NCBI GenBank assembly: GCA_964431965.1
Contig: CAYSLU010000013.1
Location: forward strand, 1-64,000
Source: CAYSLU01 sp964431965
Lineage (GTDB): Bacteria > Verrucomicrobiota > Kiritimatiellia > CAIKKV01 > CAYSLU01
DNA length: 64,000 nt
Reading direction: 5' to 3'
Of the stretch, positions 43,251 through 52,485 are shown piece after piece. The position numbers were made by a program, and so were the translations under genes. Every line of letters begins with the position of its first letter. The stretch's first letter is position 1. A model generated the notes under the pieces. That model had not been told where the DNA came from. It saw nothing but the letters and a program-made list of their open reading frames with translations, and ran no database searches.

Positions 43251-44477
43251 ATGCAGCCCGATGACGTTGCTGGACCGCCGCTCCCGGAGCGCCACCCCGC
43301 CGTGCGGGAGAAGGCGCGGATCGTGCGGGTCGAGGTGTCGCCCGCGACGCTGATCCAGATCATCCTCGTCGTGGCCGGCGTGTGGCTGCTGATCCGGCTT
43401 TGGCCGGTCTTCCTCGTTCTGGTCGTCGCGCTCCTCATCGTCGGAACGATGAGTCCGGCGGTCCGGTGGATGGAGGCGCGCCGCGTCAGCCGCGGCCTGG
43501 GGATAGCCGTCGTTTTCAGCATCCTCCTCCTCGTTGCGATTCTCGCCCTGACGCTGACGGTTCCCTCGCTGGTGGTGCAGGTCTCCGAGCTGGTCGAGAA
43601 GGAGCCCGCGTTCCGCGCGCACCTGGCGGACCATCTCGCGCGCTCCAACCTGACCGCGCCGCTGGCGGGCTGGCTGCAGACGGTCACGTACGACGATCCC
43701 CTGAGTGCCGTCAGCGCGTCGGCGTTCGCCTTCCTGCGTCGCATCTTCGAGATCGCCGCATACGGCGCGAGCGCGATCTTCCTCGCGCTGTACGTCATGA
43801 TCGACCGCGACCGGCTTCGCGGCGGGCTGTTCGCGGCCGTTCCGCGGTCGCATCACATCCGCCTCGCGCGTGTCATGATGAACCTGGAGACGATCGTCGG
43901 CGCGTACATCCGGGGGCAGATGATGACCTGCCTGCTCATGTCGGTCTTCGCGTTCATCCTGCTGGTGGCCTGCGGCGTCCCGAACGCGCTGGCGCTGGCC
44001 GTTCTGGCGGGGCTTGTGGATGTCCTGCCGTACGTGGGCGCCCTCCTGGCGATGGGGCCGATGGTCCTTGCGGCGCTGGCGCGCGGCCCGGCCGTCGCGG
44101 CGATCGTCCTGCTGGTCATGTTCGCATACCAGGAGTTCGAGAGCCGCGTGCTGGTTCCCCGAATCTATGGGCGGACGATGAGGCTTCCGTCGTCGGTCGT
44201 GCTCTTCGCGCTTCTGACGGGCGGGATGATGATGGGGGTGCTCGGCGCGCTCCTGGCGCTCCCCGTGGCGGCGACCGTCATGATGCTCATCGAGGAGCTT
44301 CGCGTCGAGTTGCCGGGCCAGCAGGAGCAGGTTGCGGACGTGGAGCAGCGGGTCGGCGACGCGCGCGCGGAGGAAGAGTACGAGCGCCGGACAGAGGGCG
44401 TGCCGGCCGAGCAGGCCGCCGCCATTGCCGTCGAAATGTCAGACGACCGGCGCAAGGAGCATGAAGAGGACCCATGA
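43251..44477 (+). CDS. AI-2E family transporter (PerM-like permease)
   Basis: A 408-residue membrane protein of the AI-2E exporter family, with eight hydrophobic segments. Typical features are LVVALLIVGTMSPAVRWME, the mid-protein GAYIRGQMMTCLLM and the PYVGALLAMGP motif near residue 258. The C-terminal 60 residues are charged and Glu-rich, longer than usual. It is 13 nt after the sulfur transporter, so it may be cotranscribed. A role in sulfur metabolite export is possible but unproven; the family is broad and often misannotated. Confidence 0.87.
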   Translation: MQPDDVAGPPLPERHPAVREKARIVRVEVSPATLIQIILVVAGVWLLIRLWPVFLVLVVALLIVGTMSPAVRWMEARRVSRGLGIAVVFSILLLVAILALTLTVPSLVVQVSELVEKEPAFRAHLADHLARSNLTAPLAGWLQTVTYDDPLSAVSASAFAFLRRIFEIAAYGASAIFLALYVMIDRDRLRGGLFAAVPRSHHIRLARVMMNLETIVGAYIRGQMMTCLLMSVFAFILLVACGVPNALALAVLAGLVDVLPYVGALLAMGPMVLAALARGPAVAAIVLLVMFAYQEFESRVLVPRIYGRTMRLPSSVVLFALLTGGMMMGVLGALLALPVAATVMMLIEELRVELPGQQEQVADVEQRVGDARAEEEYERRTEGVPAEQAAAIAVEMSDDRRKEHEEDP

Positions 44478-44490
44478 CCGGAAGGCCCGA

Positions 44491-44676
44491 ATCCTGGCGG
44501 TTGCGATCCGCCCCGGTCTGCCCGTCATCCTCTGCTCGGGGTTCAGCGAGCGGACCCAGCACCTGTCGGCGCGCGACGGCGTGGCGCGGGTGCTGGACAA
44601 GCCCGTGAGCGCGAAGGAGCGGGCGCAGGCGCTCCGAGAGACGCTCGACGGTGCCGTCGCCGCCGCGAGCGCGTGA
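44491..44676 (+). pseudogene. Truncated receiver domain remnant
   Basis: The frame encodes the C-terminal half of a CheY-like receiver: GLPVILCSGFSERT (beta4 with the conserved Ser) and VARVLDKPVS (Lys) followed by ALRETLDG. Everything before beta4, including the phospho-Asp, is missing. It overlaps no other coding sequence except the end of the permease region. It looks like the tail of a lost hybrid kinase. An ATG at 44461 could in principle express it as a 71-residue peptide. Confidence 0.6.
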
Positions 44677-44833
44677 CCCGCTACAGCTTCCCGAGCGCCC
44701 CGCCCTGTCCACCGCGCGGCCATCCGTGGGCGGGCTCCACATCGGCTGTCGCCGTCTTGGCGATGGAGAGACGGTTTGCGCTTCGTCCGCCGCGCCCAAC
44801 AGCCGGTCTCAACCATCACGGCTCACGCGACGG

Positions 44834-44863
44834 TTGACTCAGCTTCCTGGCACGTCGTAGGCT
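44834..44863 (+). promoter_or_regulatory. Possible sigma70-type promoter for the GT2 gene
   Basis: TTGACT (44834-44839) and TAGGCT (44858-44863) with an 18-bp spacer, about 90 bases before the GT2 ATG. Moderate match only. Confidence 0.3.
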
Positions 44864-44951
44864 CCCGGACAGCTGGCAGGATGCGTTGCATGCTGTGGAG
44901 TCTGACTCGTGCGCGAGAGAGCTTCCTTCACCGAAGCGCAATGGATGGACC

Positions 44952-45923
44952 ATGACTGATACTCCGCTGATTTCAATCATCATTCCGGCGCGCAATGAGG
45001 AAGGCAGTATTCCGCGCTTGGCGGACGAGGTGCACGCGGCTTTGGATGGGTTGCCGTACCGCTTTGAGTTCATCGTGGTCGACAACCACAGCACCGACCG
45101 GACGGGCGCGCTGGTGAAGGACCTCTGCCGGCGCGATCCACGCTGGAAGTACCTGCGGTTCAGCCGCGACTTTACGGTTGAGATGTCCATCACGGCCGGC
45201 TACCGCTACGCCTCGGGTGACGCCATGGTTGTCCTGTACTCCGACCTTCAGGATCCTCCGGCCGCCATTCCCAGCCTGATTGCCAAGTGGCGCGAGGGCC
45301 ATGACGTCGTGTACGGCGTGCGCACCCGGCGCCCGGGCGACCCCGCATGGCGCAATCTGGCGGTGAAGATCGCCTATCGGCTGATCACGTGGTTTTCGGA
45401 CGTGAAGATCCCGACGGACGCCGGCGATTTCCGGCTCATCACGCGGCAGGTCCGCGACGCCCTCGAGCAGTGCGGCGAGAACAACCGGTACATGCGCGGC
45501 CTGATCGCCTGGCTGGGATTCCGTCAGGCGGGAGTTCCCTATGAACGCCGGCCCCGCCAGGAGGGCGTCAGCAAAGCGCCCTTCCGGGCCCTGCTGATGT
45601 TCGCGTTCAACGCCATCACCAGCTTCTCGTTGAAGCCGCTTCGGCTCTTCATGTTCATGGGTGTCATCCTGGTCGCGCTGTCGGCTGTGGCCGCCGTGGT
45701 CTACACCGTGCTCTTCTTCTTCGCTTCGCCCCCGCCCGGCATAACGACGCTGATCATTCTCACGTTTCTCGGCATTGGCCTCAACAGCCTGGGCATCGGC
45801 GTGCTGGGCGAGTACATCGGGCGGACCTACGCGGAGGTCAAGCGGCGTCCCCTCTACATTGTCGAAGAGGCTGTGAATCTGCCGACGCAAAGCGGGTACG
45901 ACAGAACCGGGACTCGCGGGTGA
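44952..45923 (+). CDS. GtrB/DPM1-like family 2 glycosyltransferase
   Basis: A 323-residue GT2 enzyme with two C-terminal membrane segments (about 225-250 and 262-285). GT-A core: ISIIIPARNEEGSI at the N terminus, VVDNHSTDRTG (first Asp), YSDLQDPP (DxD-like) and the RxxxEGVSK region. Such enzymes transfer a sugar to undecaprenyl or dolichyl phosphate (GtrB, DPM1, ArnC). An upstream in-frame ATG at 44886 is less likely than 44952. UppP, encoded nearby, recycles the same lipid carrier. Confidence 0.9.
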   Translation: MTDTPLISIIIPARNEEGSIPRLADEVHAALDGLPYRFEFIVVDNHSTDRTGALVKDLCRRDPRWKYLRFSRDFTVEMSITAGYRYASGDAMVVLYSDLQDPPAAIPSLIAKWREGHDVVYGVRTRRPGDPAWRNLAVKIAYRLITWFSDVKIPTDAGDFRLITRQVRDALEQCGENNRYMRGLIAWLGFRQAGVPYERRPRQEGVSKAPFRALLMFAFNAITSFSLKPLRLFMFMGVILVALSAVAAVVYTVLFFFASPPPGITTLIILTFLGIGLNSLGIGVLGEYIGRTYAEVKRRPLYIVEEAVNLPTQSGYDRTGTRG

Positions 45924-46141
45924 CGGCTCACACATTGACGCTCTTGCTGATCATGTTTCTGGTTGTGTACGCTGTGACCGTCTGCTCCCGCGCCAGATCC
46001 GCCGACTCGGCGCAAGCAGGATGCCTGCGCCGGAGCGCAAAGGTGCAGCCTTCAAGAGTGCGACCAAGGACTATCACGATGGCGACACGCTGGCTCGATG
46101 AGATGGCCGGGTTGCGCCTGAGCTCCAGGCTTTGGCGATAG
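45920..46141 (+). CDS. Small ORF with one hydrophobic segment, doubtful
   Basis: A GTG at 45920 overlaps the GT2 stop (GTGA) and opens 73 codons. The first 25 residues are hydrophobic (LTLLLIMFLVVYAVTV), the rest is Arg/Ser-rich and does not look folded. It could be a small membrane protein coupled to GT2, the start of a decayed membrane gene, or chance. The gap 45924-46244 holds nothing else I recognise. Confidence 0.25.
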   Translation: MTAHTLTLLLIMFLVVYAVTVCSRARSADSAQAGCLRRSAKVQPSRVRPRTITMATRWLDEMAGLRLSSRLWR

Positions 46142-46244
46142 CTTGAGCCTGATGGCGAGTGGTACGCTCCCCTTGCTGTTGGGGCGGACGTGATGGATTG
46201 CTTTGAGCTGAGGCATGAAGGCCGGTGGATCTGAGACACCAATC

Positions 46245-47405
46245 ATGAAAATCGCACGCATCGCACCGTTGAGTTACACGCCGGGGAAACTGGGCTATTT
46301 CTCGTTCGTCCGGGGCGGGGTGGGGGCGGATTACCATCAGGGGCCGCAGTTTCACGTGCGGGCGAGTGGGGAGCTGCTGGTCTACTGGGGCGCCTATGAC
46401 TTCGACGAGTGCTCCAATGATTCGGTCTCGCTCTACTCGGTCTCGCGCGATCGCGGTCTGACGTGGTCGGATCCGAACCTTTTCATGGCCGATTACCCGG
46501 GCGGGCCGCAGCGGGTGATGCTATTGCGGCTGCGCGATACGAGCCGGACGCTGATGGTCGTCACGCAGACCAAGATGGACGAGATCACGGTCGATCCGGC
46601 GCGTCGCGTCGCCACGGCCGGAAGCAACTATTTCCGGAGCCGCACCCGGTTCCATCTGCGCCGGTCGGCTGACGGCGGACGGGGGTTCGATCGCGGCGAG
46701 GAGCTGTCCCACCGGCTGATCATGGGGGGGCAGGAGCTGCCCGGCGTCGGCTGCTACGGGGCGGCCGAGGAGCTCGTGCAACTGCAGAGCGGACGCATCG
46801 TGGCGGCGTTCATGTACCTGGATCCGGATCGGTCGGACGCGCGGGCGCAGACCGTTGCGGCCCAGCATTACACGGTCGCATGCCTGCTGTCCGACGACGA
46901 GGGGCGCACCTGGAGGCGGGGCGGCGAGATCACCGTCGATACTCCGCGCGGAGTCATGGAGCCGCAAATCGTGGAGACGGCCCCGGACCGCCTGTTCTGC
47001 CTGTTTCGCACCAAGGGCGGCTATCTGTACCAGACGTCATCGGCCGATGGGGGGCAGACCTGGAGCGCCTCGACACCGTCGGCGCTGCCGGCGCCGGAGT
47101 CGATCGCGCGCATGATCCGGCTGCTGAGCGGCAACCTGCTGGTGGTGTGGAACAACGTCTCGTCGGTCACCCAGCACCCCCGCCATCCGCTGGTGGCGGC
47201 CGTTTCCTCCGACGGCGGCGCAACGTGGTCGGCTCCCAGGAGTCTGGCCGACGAGACCGGCGCCAACCAGCTGAGCAACCACGGCGTGGTGCAACTGGAC
47301 GACGGCCGCATTCTGGTCGGGATCTCGCACTACCACGCGATCCGTCCGATGGCCAGCGATCTGGACATGGCGATCTTTGACGAGGAATGGCTGTTGCGCG
47401 GCTGA
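46245..47405 (+). CDS. Sialidase/BNR-repeat family protein
   Basis: A 386-residue six-bladed beta-propeller protein of the sialidase superfamily. Four Asp-box repeats (S-x-D-x-G-x-T-W) are visible: SRDRGLTW, SDDEGRTW, SADGGQTW and SSDGGATW. No signal peptide is evident, so a cytoplasmic location is likely if the start is right. The Arg-triad of true sialidases was not confirmed. PVC genomes have many such proteins of unknown glycan target. The start is uncertain: ATG 46245 is chosen; ATG 46215 adds ten residues. Confidence 0.82.
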   Translation: MKIARIAPLSYTPGKLGYFSFVRGGVGADYHQGPQFHVRASGELLVYWGAYDFDECSNDSVSLYSVSRDRGLTWSDPNLFMADYPGGPQRVMLLRLRDTSRTLMVVTQTKMDEITVDPARRVATAGSNYFRSRTRFHLRRSADGGRGFDRGEELSHRLIMGGQELPGVGCYGAAEELVQLQSGRIVAAFMYLDPDRSDARAQTVAAQHYTVACLLSDDEGRTWRRGGEITVDTPRGVMEPQIVETAPDRLFCLFRTKGGYLYQTSSADGGQTWSASTPSALPAPESIARMIRLLSGNLLVVWNNVSSVTQHPRHPLVAAVSSDGGATWSAPRSLADETGANQLSNHGVVQLDDGRILVGISHYHAIRPMASDLDMAIFDEEWLLRG

Positions 47406-47481
47406 AGGCTTCGACGGCGTGGGTGTTTCGGTAGTGCCTCCCGGTGGGGCACAAGCATCCCGGCTGGCGTCCGTGAGAGGA

Positions 47482-47501
47482 CACGAGCCTGGAGGCTCGT
47501 G
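47482..47501. repeat. Palindromic intergenic element
   Basis: CACGAGCC pairs with GGCTCGTG around a TGGA loop. The surrounding sequence (47430-47520) adds outer complementarity between GCCTCCCG and CGGGAGGTGGC. It lies in the 293-bp gap between the sialidase-like gene and uppP and could be a terminator or a dispersed repeat. Confidence 0.45.
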
Positions 47502-47698
47502 CCACGGGAGGTGGCGCACGGTCCCGATGGGCAGCCCCGCGGAGGGGCGCCGGCCTCGTCGCCCGATCCGGTGAGAGCGCCCGGGCGGCGAAGGGGAATC
47601 CGGGTAGGCGCCGCCTGCCGGGCGGCGGCCCGGGCGCGCGATAGCGTGGTTGTGATGAGGCGCTGAGAAACAGAAGCCAGACTCAGGTGGAGTGAGTA

Positions 47699-48607
47699 AT
47701 GAACGATTATCTGTTGTCCGTCCTGCTGGGGGTCGTTGAGGGCCTGACGGAGTTCCTGCCGGTCAGTTCCACCGCTCACCTGCGCATTACGCAAGCGCTC
47801 CTCGACGTTGATCTGAGCAGCGGCTACTGGAAGATGTATACCATCGTCATCCAGTTGGGCGCGGTCCTCTGTCTCCCCCTGTACTTCCGGAGCCGCATCG
47901 TGCAATGGATGAAGGCCTTCCCGCGCGGAACGCAGGGACGCCACGCCATCTGGAGCCACCCCTTCGCTCTGACGGCGTATGCCTTTGCATGCACGATGGT
48001 GCTCTCTCTGCTGTCCGTCAAACTCATCGGCAAGCACCTGGAGAGCATCGTCCTGATGGCTCAGTCCCTGATCGTGGGCGGCATCGTCATGGGAGTCGTG
48101 GACGCGATCTTCGGCCGGCCGCGGGCCGGGGCGCCGAAATCCGAGGGCGGTGCGAGCGCTGGATCGCGAACGCAGTCGGTCGATGAGATGACCGTTCCAC
48201 AGGCGATCTGGATCGGCTGCTGCCAGGCGTTGTCGGCGGTCTTTCCCGGGACGTCGCGGTCCATGGCGACGATCGCGGCCGGACAGATTGCCGGCATGTC
48301 GCGGCCGGCCGCGCTGGAGTTTTCGTTCCTGCTGTCGATTCCGACCATGGTGGCGGCGACGGGCTACGACCTGATCGAGTCCATGCGCCACATGGACGGC
48401 GGCAGCACGATGGGCGTGGGGCCCAGCAACGTCCACGAGTGGATCGTTCTGGCGATCGGGTTCGTGACATCGTTTATCGTGGCGTACGCGGTGGTGGTCT
48501 GGTTCATGAACTGGGTGCGCCAGCGCGGATTCCTGCCGTTCGCCATCTACCGGGTTGTGATCGGCCTGTCCGTCTGGTGGTGGGCGGCTCATCGGTCGAT
48601 CGGGTGA
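47699..48607 (+). CDS. uppP: Undecaprenyl-diphosphate phosphatase
   Basis: A 302-residue BacA/UppP-type membrane phosphatase that recycles undecaprenyl pyrophosphate, essential for cell envelope synthesis. Signature motifs: GVVEGLTEFLPVSSTAHL near residue 10 and the second PGTSRSMATI near residue 183. About eight membrane segments. A ribosome binding site with GGTGGAG is upstream. An insertion of about 25 hydrophilic residues (near 138-165) between segments is longer than usual. Confidence 0.95.
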   Translation: MNDYLLSVLLGVVEGLTEFLPVSSTAHLRITQALLDVDLSSGYWKMYTIVIQLGAVLCLPLYFRSRIVQWMKAFPRGTQGRHAIWSHPFALTAYAFACTMVLSLLSVKLIGKHLESIVLMAQSLIVGGIVMGVVDAIFGRPRAGAPKSEGGASAGSRTQSVDEMTVPQAIWIGCCQALSAVFPGTSRSMATIAAGQIAGMSRPAALEFSFLLSIPTMVAATGYDLIESMRHMDGGSTMGVGPSNVHEWIVLAIGFVTSFIVAYAVVVWFMNWVRQRGFLPFAIYRVVIGLSVWWWAAHRSIG

Positions 48608-48734
48608 ATGGGCCACGATGCCCCCGCTGTTTTCGCTCCCCGCATTGAACCTCCTGCGATCTCCGCGCGTTTGTACGGCTAGTCCACCCGGGCGGGTGGG
48701 CCCGTGGCGCGAACGCATTTCCGAGGAGCGGCTC

Positions 48735-50903
48735 ATGAGATCAGCGGGACATGCAGGGCGGCGGATGGCGGCGGGTATCCTGGCGGGCGCGGCAGCGATC
48801 GGCGGGGCGCGGGACGGGCTGGGGGCCGGCGGTACGAACGCCCCGGCAGGTACCCATGCGGCGACACGCGCGACGGAGGCCGGGCATCTGGTGATCGTCA
48901 CGGCCAGCCGCTTCGAGCGCCAGTGGCAGGAGCTGCCGGTCAGCGCGAACAGCATCCCCGGCGAGACCATCCGGATCGACCGGGCGGCGCGGACGGTGCC
49001 TGAGGCGCTGAAGGGAGTCCCCGGCGTCATGGTCCAGAAGACGGCCCAGGGCCAGGGCTCTCCCTACCTGCGCGGATTCACCGGCTTCCGCACCCTCTTC
49101 CTCATCGACGGCGTCCGGCTCAACAACTCGGTCTTCCGGGACGGCCCGAACCAGTACTGGAGCACGGTCGATCCGCTTAGCCTCAAGGGGATCGAACTCG
49201 TCAAGGGCCCGGCGTCGGTTCTCTACGGCAGTGACGCCATCGGCGGGGCCGCGAACGCGCTGACCGCCAGCCCGGAGTTCGGCGATGGATTCCTGTGCCG
49301 GCGCCGGCTTTACTATCGCGGGGCCACGGCCGATCGCTCGACGGTTGCGCGTGCGGAAGCCAGCGCGGCGTCCGGGCAGAAAGCGGGCGCGGTGGCCGGG
49401 ATATCGTGGAAGGACTTTGGCAACGTTCGCGCGGGCGGAACGGTCGGCGAGCAGCCCAAGACCGGCTACAGCGAGCTGGATTGGGACGCGAAGGTCGCCT
49501 ACCGCCCCGACCGGCGGTCGATGCTGACCGTGGCGCATCAGTCCGCCGATCAGGACGACGTCTGGCGCGCGCACTCGACGGCGTACGGGACCTGGTGGCG
49601 GGGCGCGAAGCCGGGCTCGGACCAGCAGCGCATCCTCGACCAGACGCGCCACCTGACGTATGCGCAGTATGACGTCGGCGACCTCGGCTCGTTTGCAGAT
49701 CGCATGAAAGTGGGCGTCTCGCACCAGGTACAGGACGAGGACCAGTACCGGGTGCGAAAGGACGGGGCCGCCGACAGCCAGGCGTTCTCCGTGAACACCG
49801 TCGGCTCGTTCATTCAGTTCGAGAGCCCGAGCAGCCTCGGCAACTGGGTGTACGGCGCCGAGTACTACCACGACGGCGTCGACTCGGTTGGGCTCAAGTA
49901 CGCGGCCGACGGGTCCGTGAAGAGCCGGGCCGTGCAGGGGCCCGTGGCGGACGACGCCACCTACGACACGCTCGGCGCCTTCGTGGAGGACACGGTGCCG
50001 CTGGGCGGCCGCGTCAGCTTCGTGCCCGGCCTCCGCTACACCTACGCAGCAGCCGACACCGAGCAGGCGGCGGATCCACTGACCGGGAAGGCCATGCCCG
50101 TGGACGGCGACTGGGACACCGTGGTCGGCAGCGCCCGCCTGCTCGTCGCGCTTGACGAGCAGCAGCTCTGGCACGCCTTCGCGGGGGCGTCCCAGGGCTA
50201 CCGCGCGCCCAATCTCTCCGATCTGACGCGCTTTGACATCGCCCGCTCGGGCGAGCTCGAGACGCCGGCGCCCGACCTGGACCCGGAGCGGTATGTGACG
50301 TACGAGACGGGCCTCAAGGGACTGGCCGGCCGGTGGCAGGCGCAGGCGGCCTACTACTACACCGACATCCGGGACATGATCGTGCGGGTCCCGACCGGCC
50401 GCACGGTGGACGGCGCGACCGAGGTGACCAAGAAGAACTCCGGGAACGGCTATGTTCATGGAGTGGAAGCAGAGGGGCGGTACCGGATCGTCGAGGATTT
50501 GGCCGTGTTCGGCTCCGCCTCGTGGGCGCGGGGCGACGTGGACACCTACGCCACCTCCTCGCCGGACCTGTCCCGGGAGCCGATCGACCGCCTGATGCCC
50601 CCCGCGGGGACGCTGGGGCTGCGGTGGGATCTGGTTCGCGGCTTCTGGCTGCAGGGGGAGTGCACGGCGGCGGTCAAGCAGACCCGACTGTCGCCGGGCG
50701 ACGTCGCCGACACGCAGCGCATCCCGTCCGGCGGCACGCCGGGCTACACGGTGTGCGAGGTGCGCGCCGGCTGGGACGTCTCCAAGGATCTCCGCCTGGC
50801 GGTCGCATGCGAGAACGTGGCGGACGTCGACTACCGGATCCACGGATCCGGCGTCAACGAGACCGGCCGCAACTTCGTCCTCAGCGCCGAATACGCGTTC
50901 TGA
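48735..50903 (+). CDS. TonB-dependent outer membrane receptor
   Basis: A 722-residue outer membrane receptor. The first 40 residues are a signal peptide region (GRRMAAGILAGAAAIGGA). The plug domain carries VIVTASRFERQWQELPVSANSI and LRGFTGFRTLFLIDGVRLNNS, and ends near KGPASVLYGSDAIGGAANALT. The 22-strand barrel ends in FVLSAEYAF with the C-terminal aromatic. The plug is closest to siderophore/cobalamin-type receptors, but the substrate cannot be told. No riboswitch fits the 127-bp upstream gap. It starts at ATG 48735 with GAGGAGCGG upstream. Confidence 0.92.
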   Translation: MRSAGHAGRRMAAGILAGAAAIGGARDGLGAGGTNAPAGTHAATRATEAGHLVIVTASRFERQWQELPVSANSIPGETIRIDRAARTVPEALKGVPGVMVQKTAQGQGSPYLRGFTGFRTLFLIDGVRLNNSVFRDGPNQYWSTVDPLSLKGIELVKGPASVLYGSDAIGGAANALTASPEFGDGFLCRRRLYYRGATADRSTVARAEASAASGQKAGAVAGISWKDFGNVRAGGTVGEQPKTGYSELDWDAKVAYRPDRRSMLTVAHQSADQDDVWRAHSTAYGTWWRGAKPGSDQQRILDQTRHLTYAQYDVGDLGSFADRMKVGVSHQVQDEDQYRVRKDGAADSQAFSVNTVGSFIQFESPSSLGNWVYGAEYYHDGVDSVGLKYAADGSVKSRAVQGPVADDATYDTLGAFVEDTVPLGGRVSFVPGLRYTYAAADTEQAADPLTGKAMPVDGDWDTVVGSARLLVALDEQQLWHAFAGASQGYRAPNLSDLTRFDIARSGELETPAPDLDPERYVTYETGLKGLAGRWQAQAAYYYTDIRDMIVRVPTGRTVDGATEVTKKNSGNGYVHGVEAEGRYRIVEDLAVFGSASWARGDVDTYATSSPDLSREPIDRLMPPAGTLGLRWDLVRGFWLQGECTAAVKQTRLSPGDVADTQRIPSGGTPGYTVCEVRAGWDVSKDLRLAVACENVADVDYRIHGSGVNETGRNFVLSAEYAF

Positions 50904-50904
50904 T

Positions 50905-50982
50905 GCGGGCCCCGCGCGACGCGGCGGCCGCCCCGGGCCGGCGCGCACGGGATGGCCGCCATCCCTTGCCGCCGGGGCCCGC
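50905..50982 (+). terminator. Large hairpin terminator after the TonB receptor
   Basis: GCGGGCCCCG (50905-50914) pairs perfectly with CGGGGCCCGC (50973-50982), and an inner hairpin pairs GGGATGGC (50949-50956) with GCCATCCC (50958-50965). It begins 1 base after the receptor stop and is followed by a short T run, so transcription of the receptor probably ends here. Confidence 0.6.
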
Positions 50983-51103
50983 TTTCCCGGTTGCGTCCGG
51001 TAGTCGGCCGGACTAGCCTGCATCCAATCCGGGACCGGGTGCAGCCGCGCGGATCGGCCGAGCGCGTCTTTCGGGTCTCTGACCGGGGGCATCGGAAGGG
51101 CCT

Positions 51104-52336
51104 ATGAAACCGACATCGGGCGGGGCGGATCACCGGCATGCGTCTCCCGAGCGGCGGCGCAGCATGCTCGGGCTGGTCGGCATGATCGTGCTCGTCGGCA
51201 TGGGCGAGCACATGGCCGAGCGCTTCTTGCCGCTGTATCTGCAGCAGCTGGCGCAGGCATCGACCGCCGTTCTGGCGATCGGGCTCCTAGCGGGGATGGA
51301 CGACCTGCTGTCCGCGCTCTACTCCTTCCCGGGCGGCTACTTGAGCGACCGGCTGGGCACGAAGCGCGCGCTCCTGTTCTTCAATGCCCTGTCGATGGCC
51401 GGCTACCTGTGCGTCATCCTGATCCGGTCCTGGTGGGCGGTCCTGATTGGCGCGGCCCTCTTCATCTCGTGGTCGGCCATCTCGCTTCCGGCCACGATGG
51501 ACCTGCTCGCCCGGATCGTGCCGAAGAACCGGCGCACCATGGGCGTATCGATGCTGGCGCTGGTCCGGCGCGTGCCGAAGATGCTGGGGCCCGTCGTCGG
51601 CGGAGCGTGCATCGCGGCCTGGGGCGTCGAGCAGGGCGTGCGCGCGGCGTTCATCCTGGCGCTGGGCCTCGCACTGGCGGCTTCCGTGCTGCAGCAGGTG
51701 ATGATCGCCGAGGATCCGAAGGGCGACCGGACGGCCGAGGCGAATCCGCTGCGGCTGTGGCGCGAGATGCCGGCCGGCCTGAGGAACCTGCTGTGGTCGG
51801 ACATCCTGATCCGCTTCTGCGAGCGCATCCCGGATGCGTTCGTGGTCATCTGGGCTACGCGGTACATCGCGAGCCCCGTGTCGGAGCTGGCCTTCGGCTG
51901 GCTGTCCGCCCTCGAGAACGTCACGGCCGTCCTGGTGTATGTGCCCGTGGCGTACATGGCGGACCGCTTCGGAAAGAAGCCGTTCGTGCTGATCACCTTC
52001 GCGTTCTTCACCTGCTTCCCCCTGGCGCTGCTGCAGGCGCACTCGCTGGCCCCCCTGGCGGCGGCGTTCGTGCTGCGCGGGCTCAAGGAGTTCGGCGAGC
52101 CGACGCGCAAGGCGCTGATCATGGATCTGGCGCCGGAGGGGCGCAAGGCGGCGATGTTCGGTCTCTACTACCTCATCCGCGACGTGCTCGTCGCGTTCGC
52201 GGCCTTCGGCGGCGCCCTGCTGTGGCGCGTGTCGCCGGAGCTGAACCTGAAGGTCGCGTTCGGTTTCGGCGTGCTGGGCACGCTCTGGTTCGCGTGGCGC
52301 GGGCGCGACTGCACGGCCGGGCGGCCGGCGGCATGA
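51104..52336 (+). CDS. Major facilitator superfamily transporter
   Basis: A 410-residue protein with 12 hydrophobic segments, the MFS fold. The loop after segment 2 is SDRLGTKRALLFF, a variant of the MFS motif DRxGRR; the second half has ADRFGKKPFVL. Both halves repeat. It probably moves a small solute by proton coupling. The next gene is about 150 bp away. No substrate can be assigned. Confidence 0.88.
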   Translation: MKPTSGGADHRHASPERRRSMLGLVGMIVLVGMGEHMAERFLPLYLQQLAQASTAVLAIGLLAGMDDLLSALYSFPGGYLSDRLGTKRALLFFNALSMAGYLCVILIRSWWAVLIGAALFISWSAISLPATMDLLARIVPKNRRTMGVSMLALVRRVPKMLGPVVGGACIAAWGVEQGVRAAFILALGLALAASVLQQVMIAEDPKGDRTAEANPLRLWREMPAGLRNLLWSDILIRFCERIPDAFVVIWATRYIASPVSELAFGWLSALENVTAVLVYVPVAYMADRFGKKPFVLITFAFFTCFPLALLQAHSLAPLAAAFVLRGLKEFGEPTRKALIMDLAPEGRKAAMFGLYYLIRDVLVAFAAFGGALLWRVSPELNLKVAFGFGVLGTLWFAWRGRDCTAGRPAA

Positions 52337-52368
52337 CGTCGGCGTCTTGTCCTTTGAGGAGTGGTGGG

Positions 52369-52389
52369 GATACGAGACAGCTCGACGGA
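52369..52389. repeat. 21-bp fragment of the palindromic repeat
   Basis: A 21-base stretch matching 33005-33025 (and its equivalent in copy 2) exactly, in the gap between the MFS and NYN genes, 19 kb from the tandem array. It suggests the element is dispersed in the genome. Confidence 0.6.
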
Positions 52390-52485
52390 CAACGATCGGC
52401 GTCGTGCCAAAAGGATGTCGACGCCTCGGCGCACGGCTTGTAGAGTGACGGCAAATCGGCGCCGTGCCGGTGTTGGAGATCCACG

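Noticed and set aside
48608..48734. Cobalamin riboswitch before the TonB receptor
   Set aside because: The gap is only 127 bp and no B12-box-like sequence was seen.
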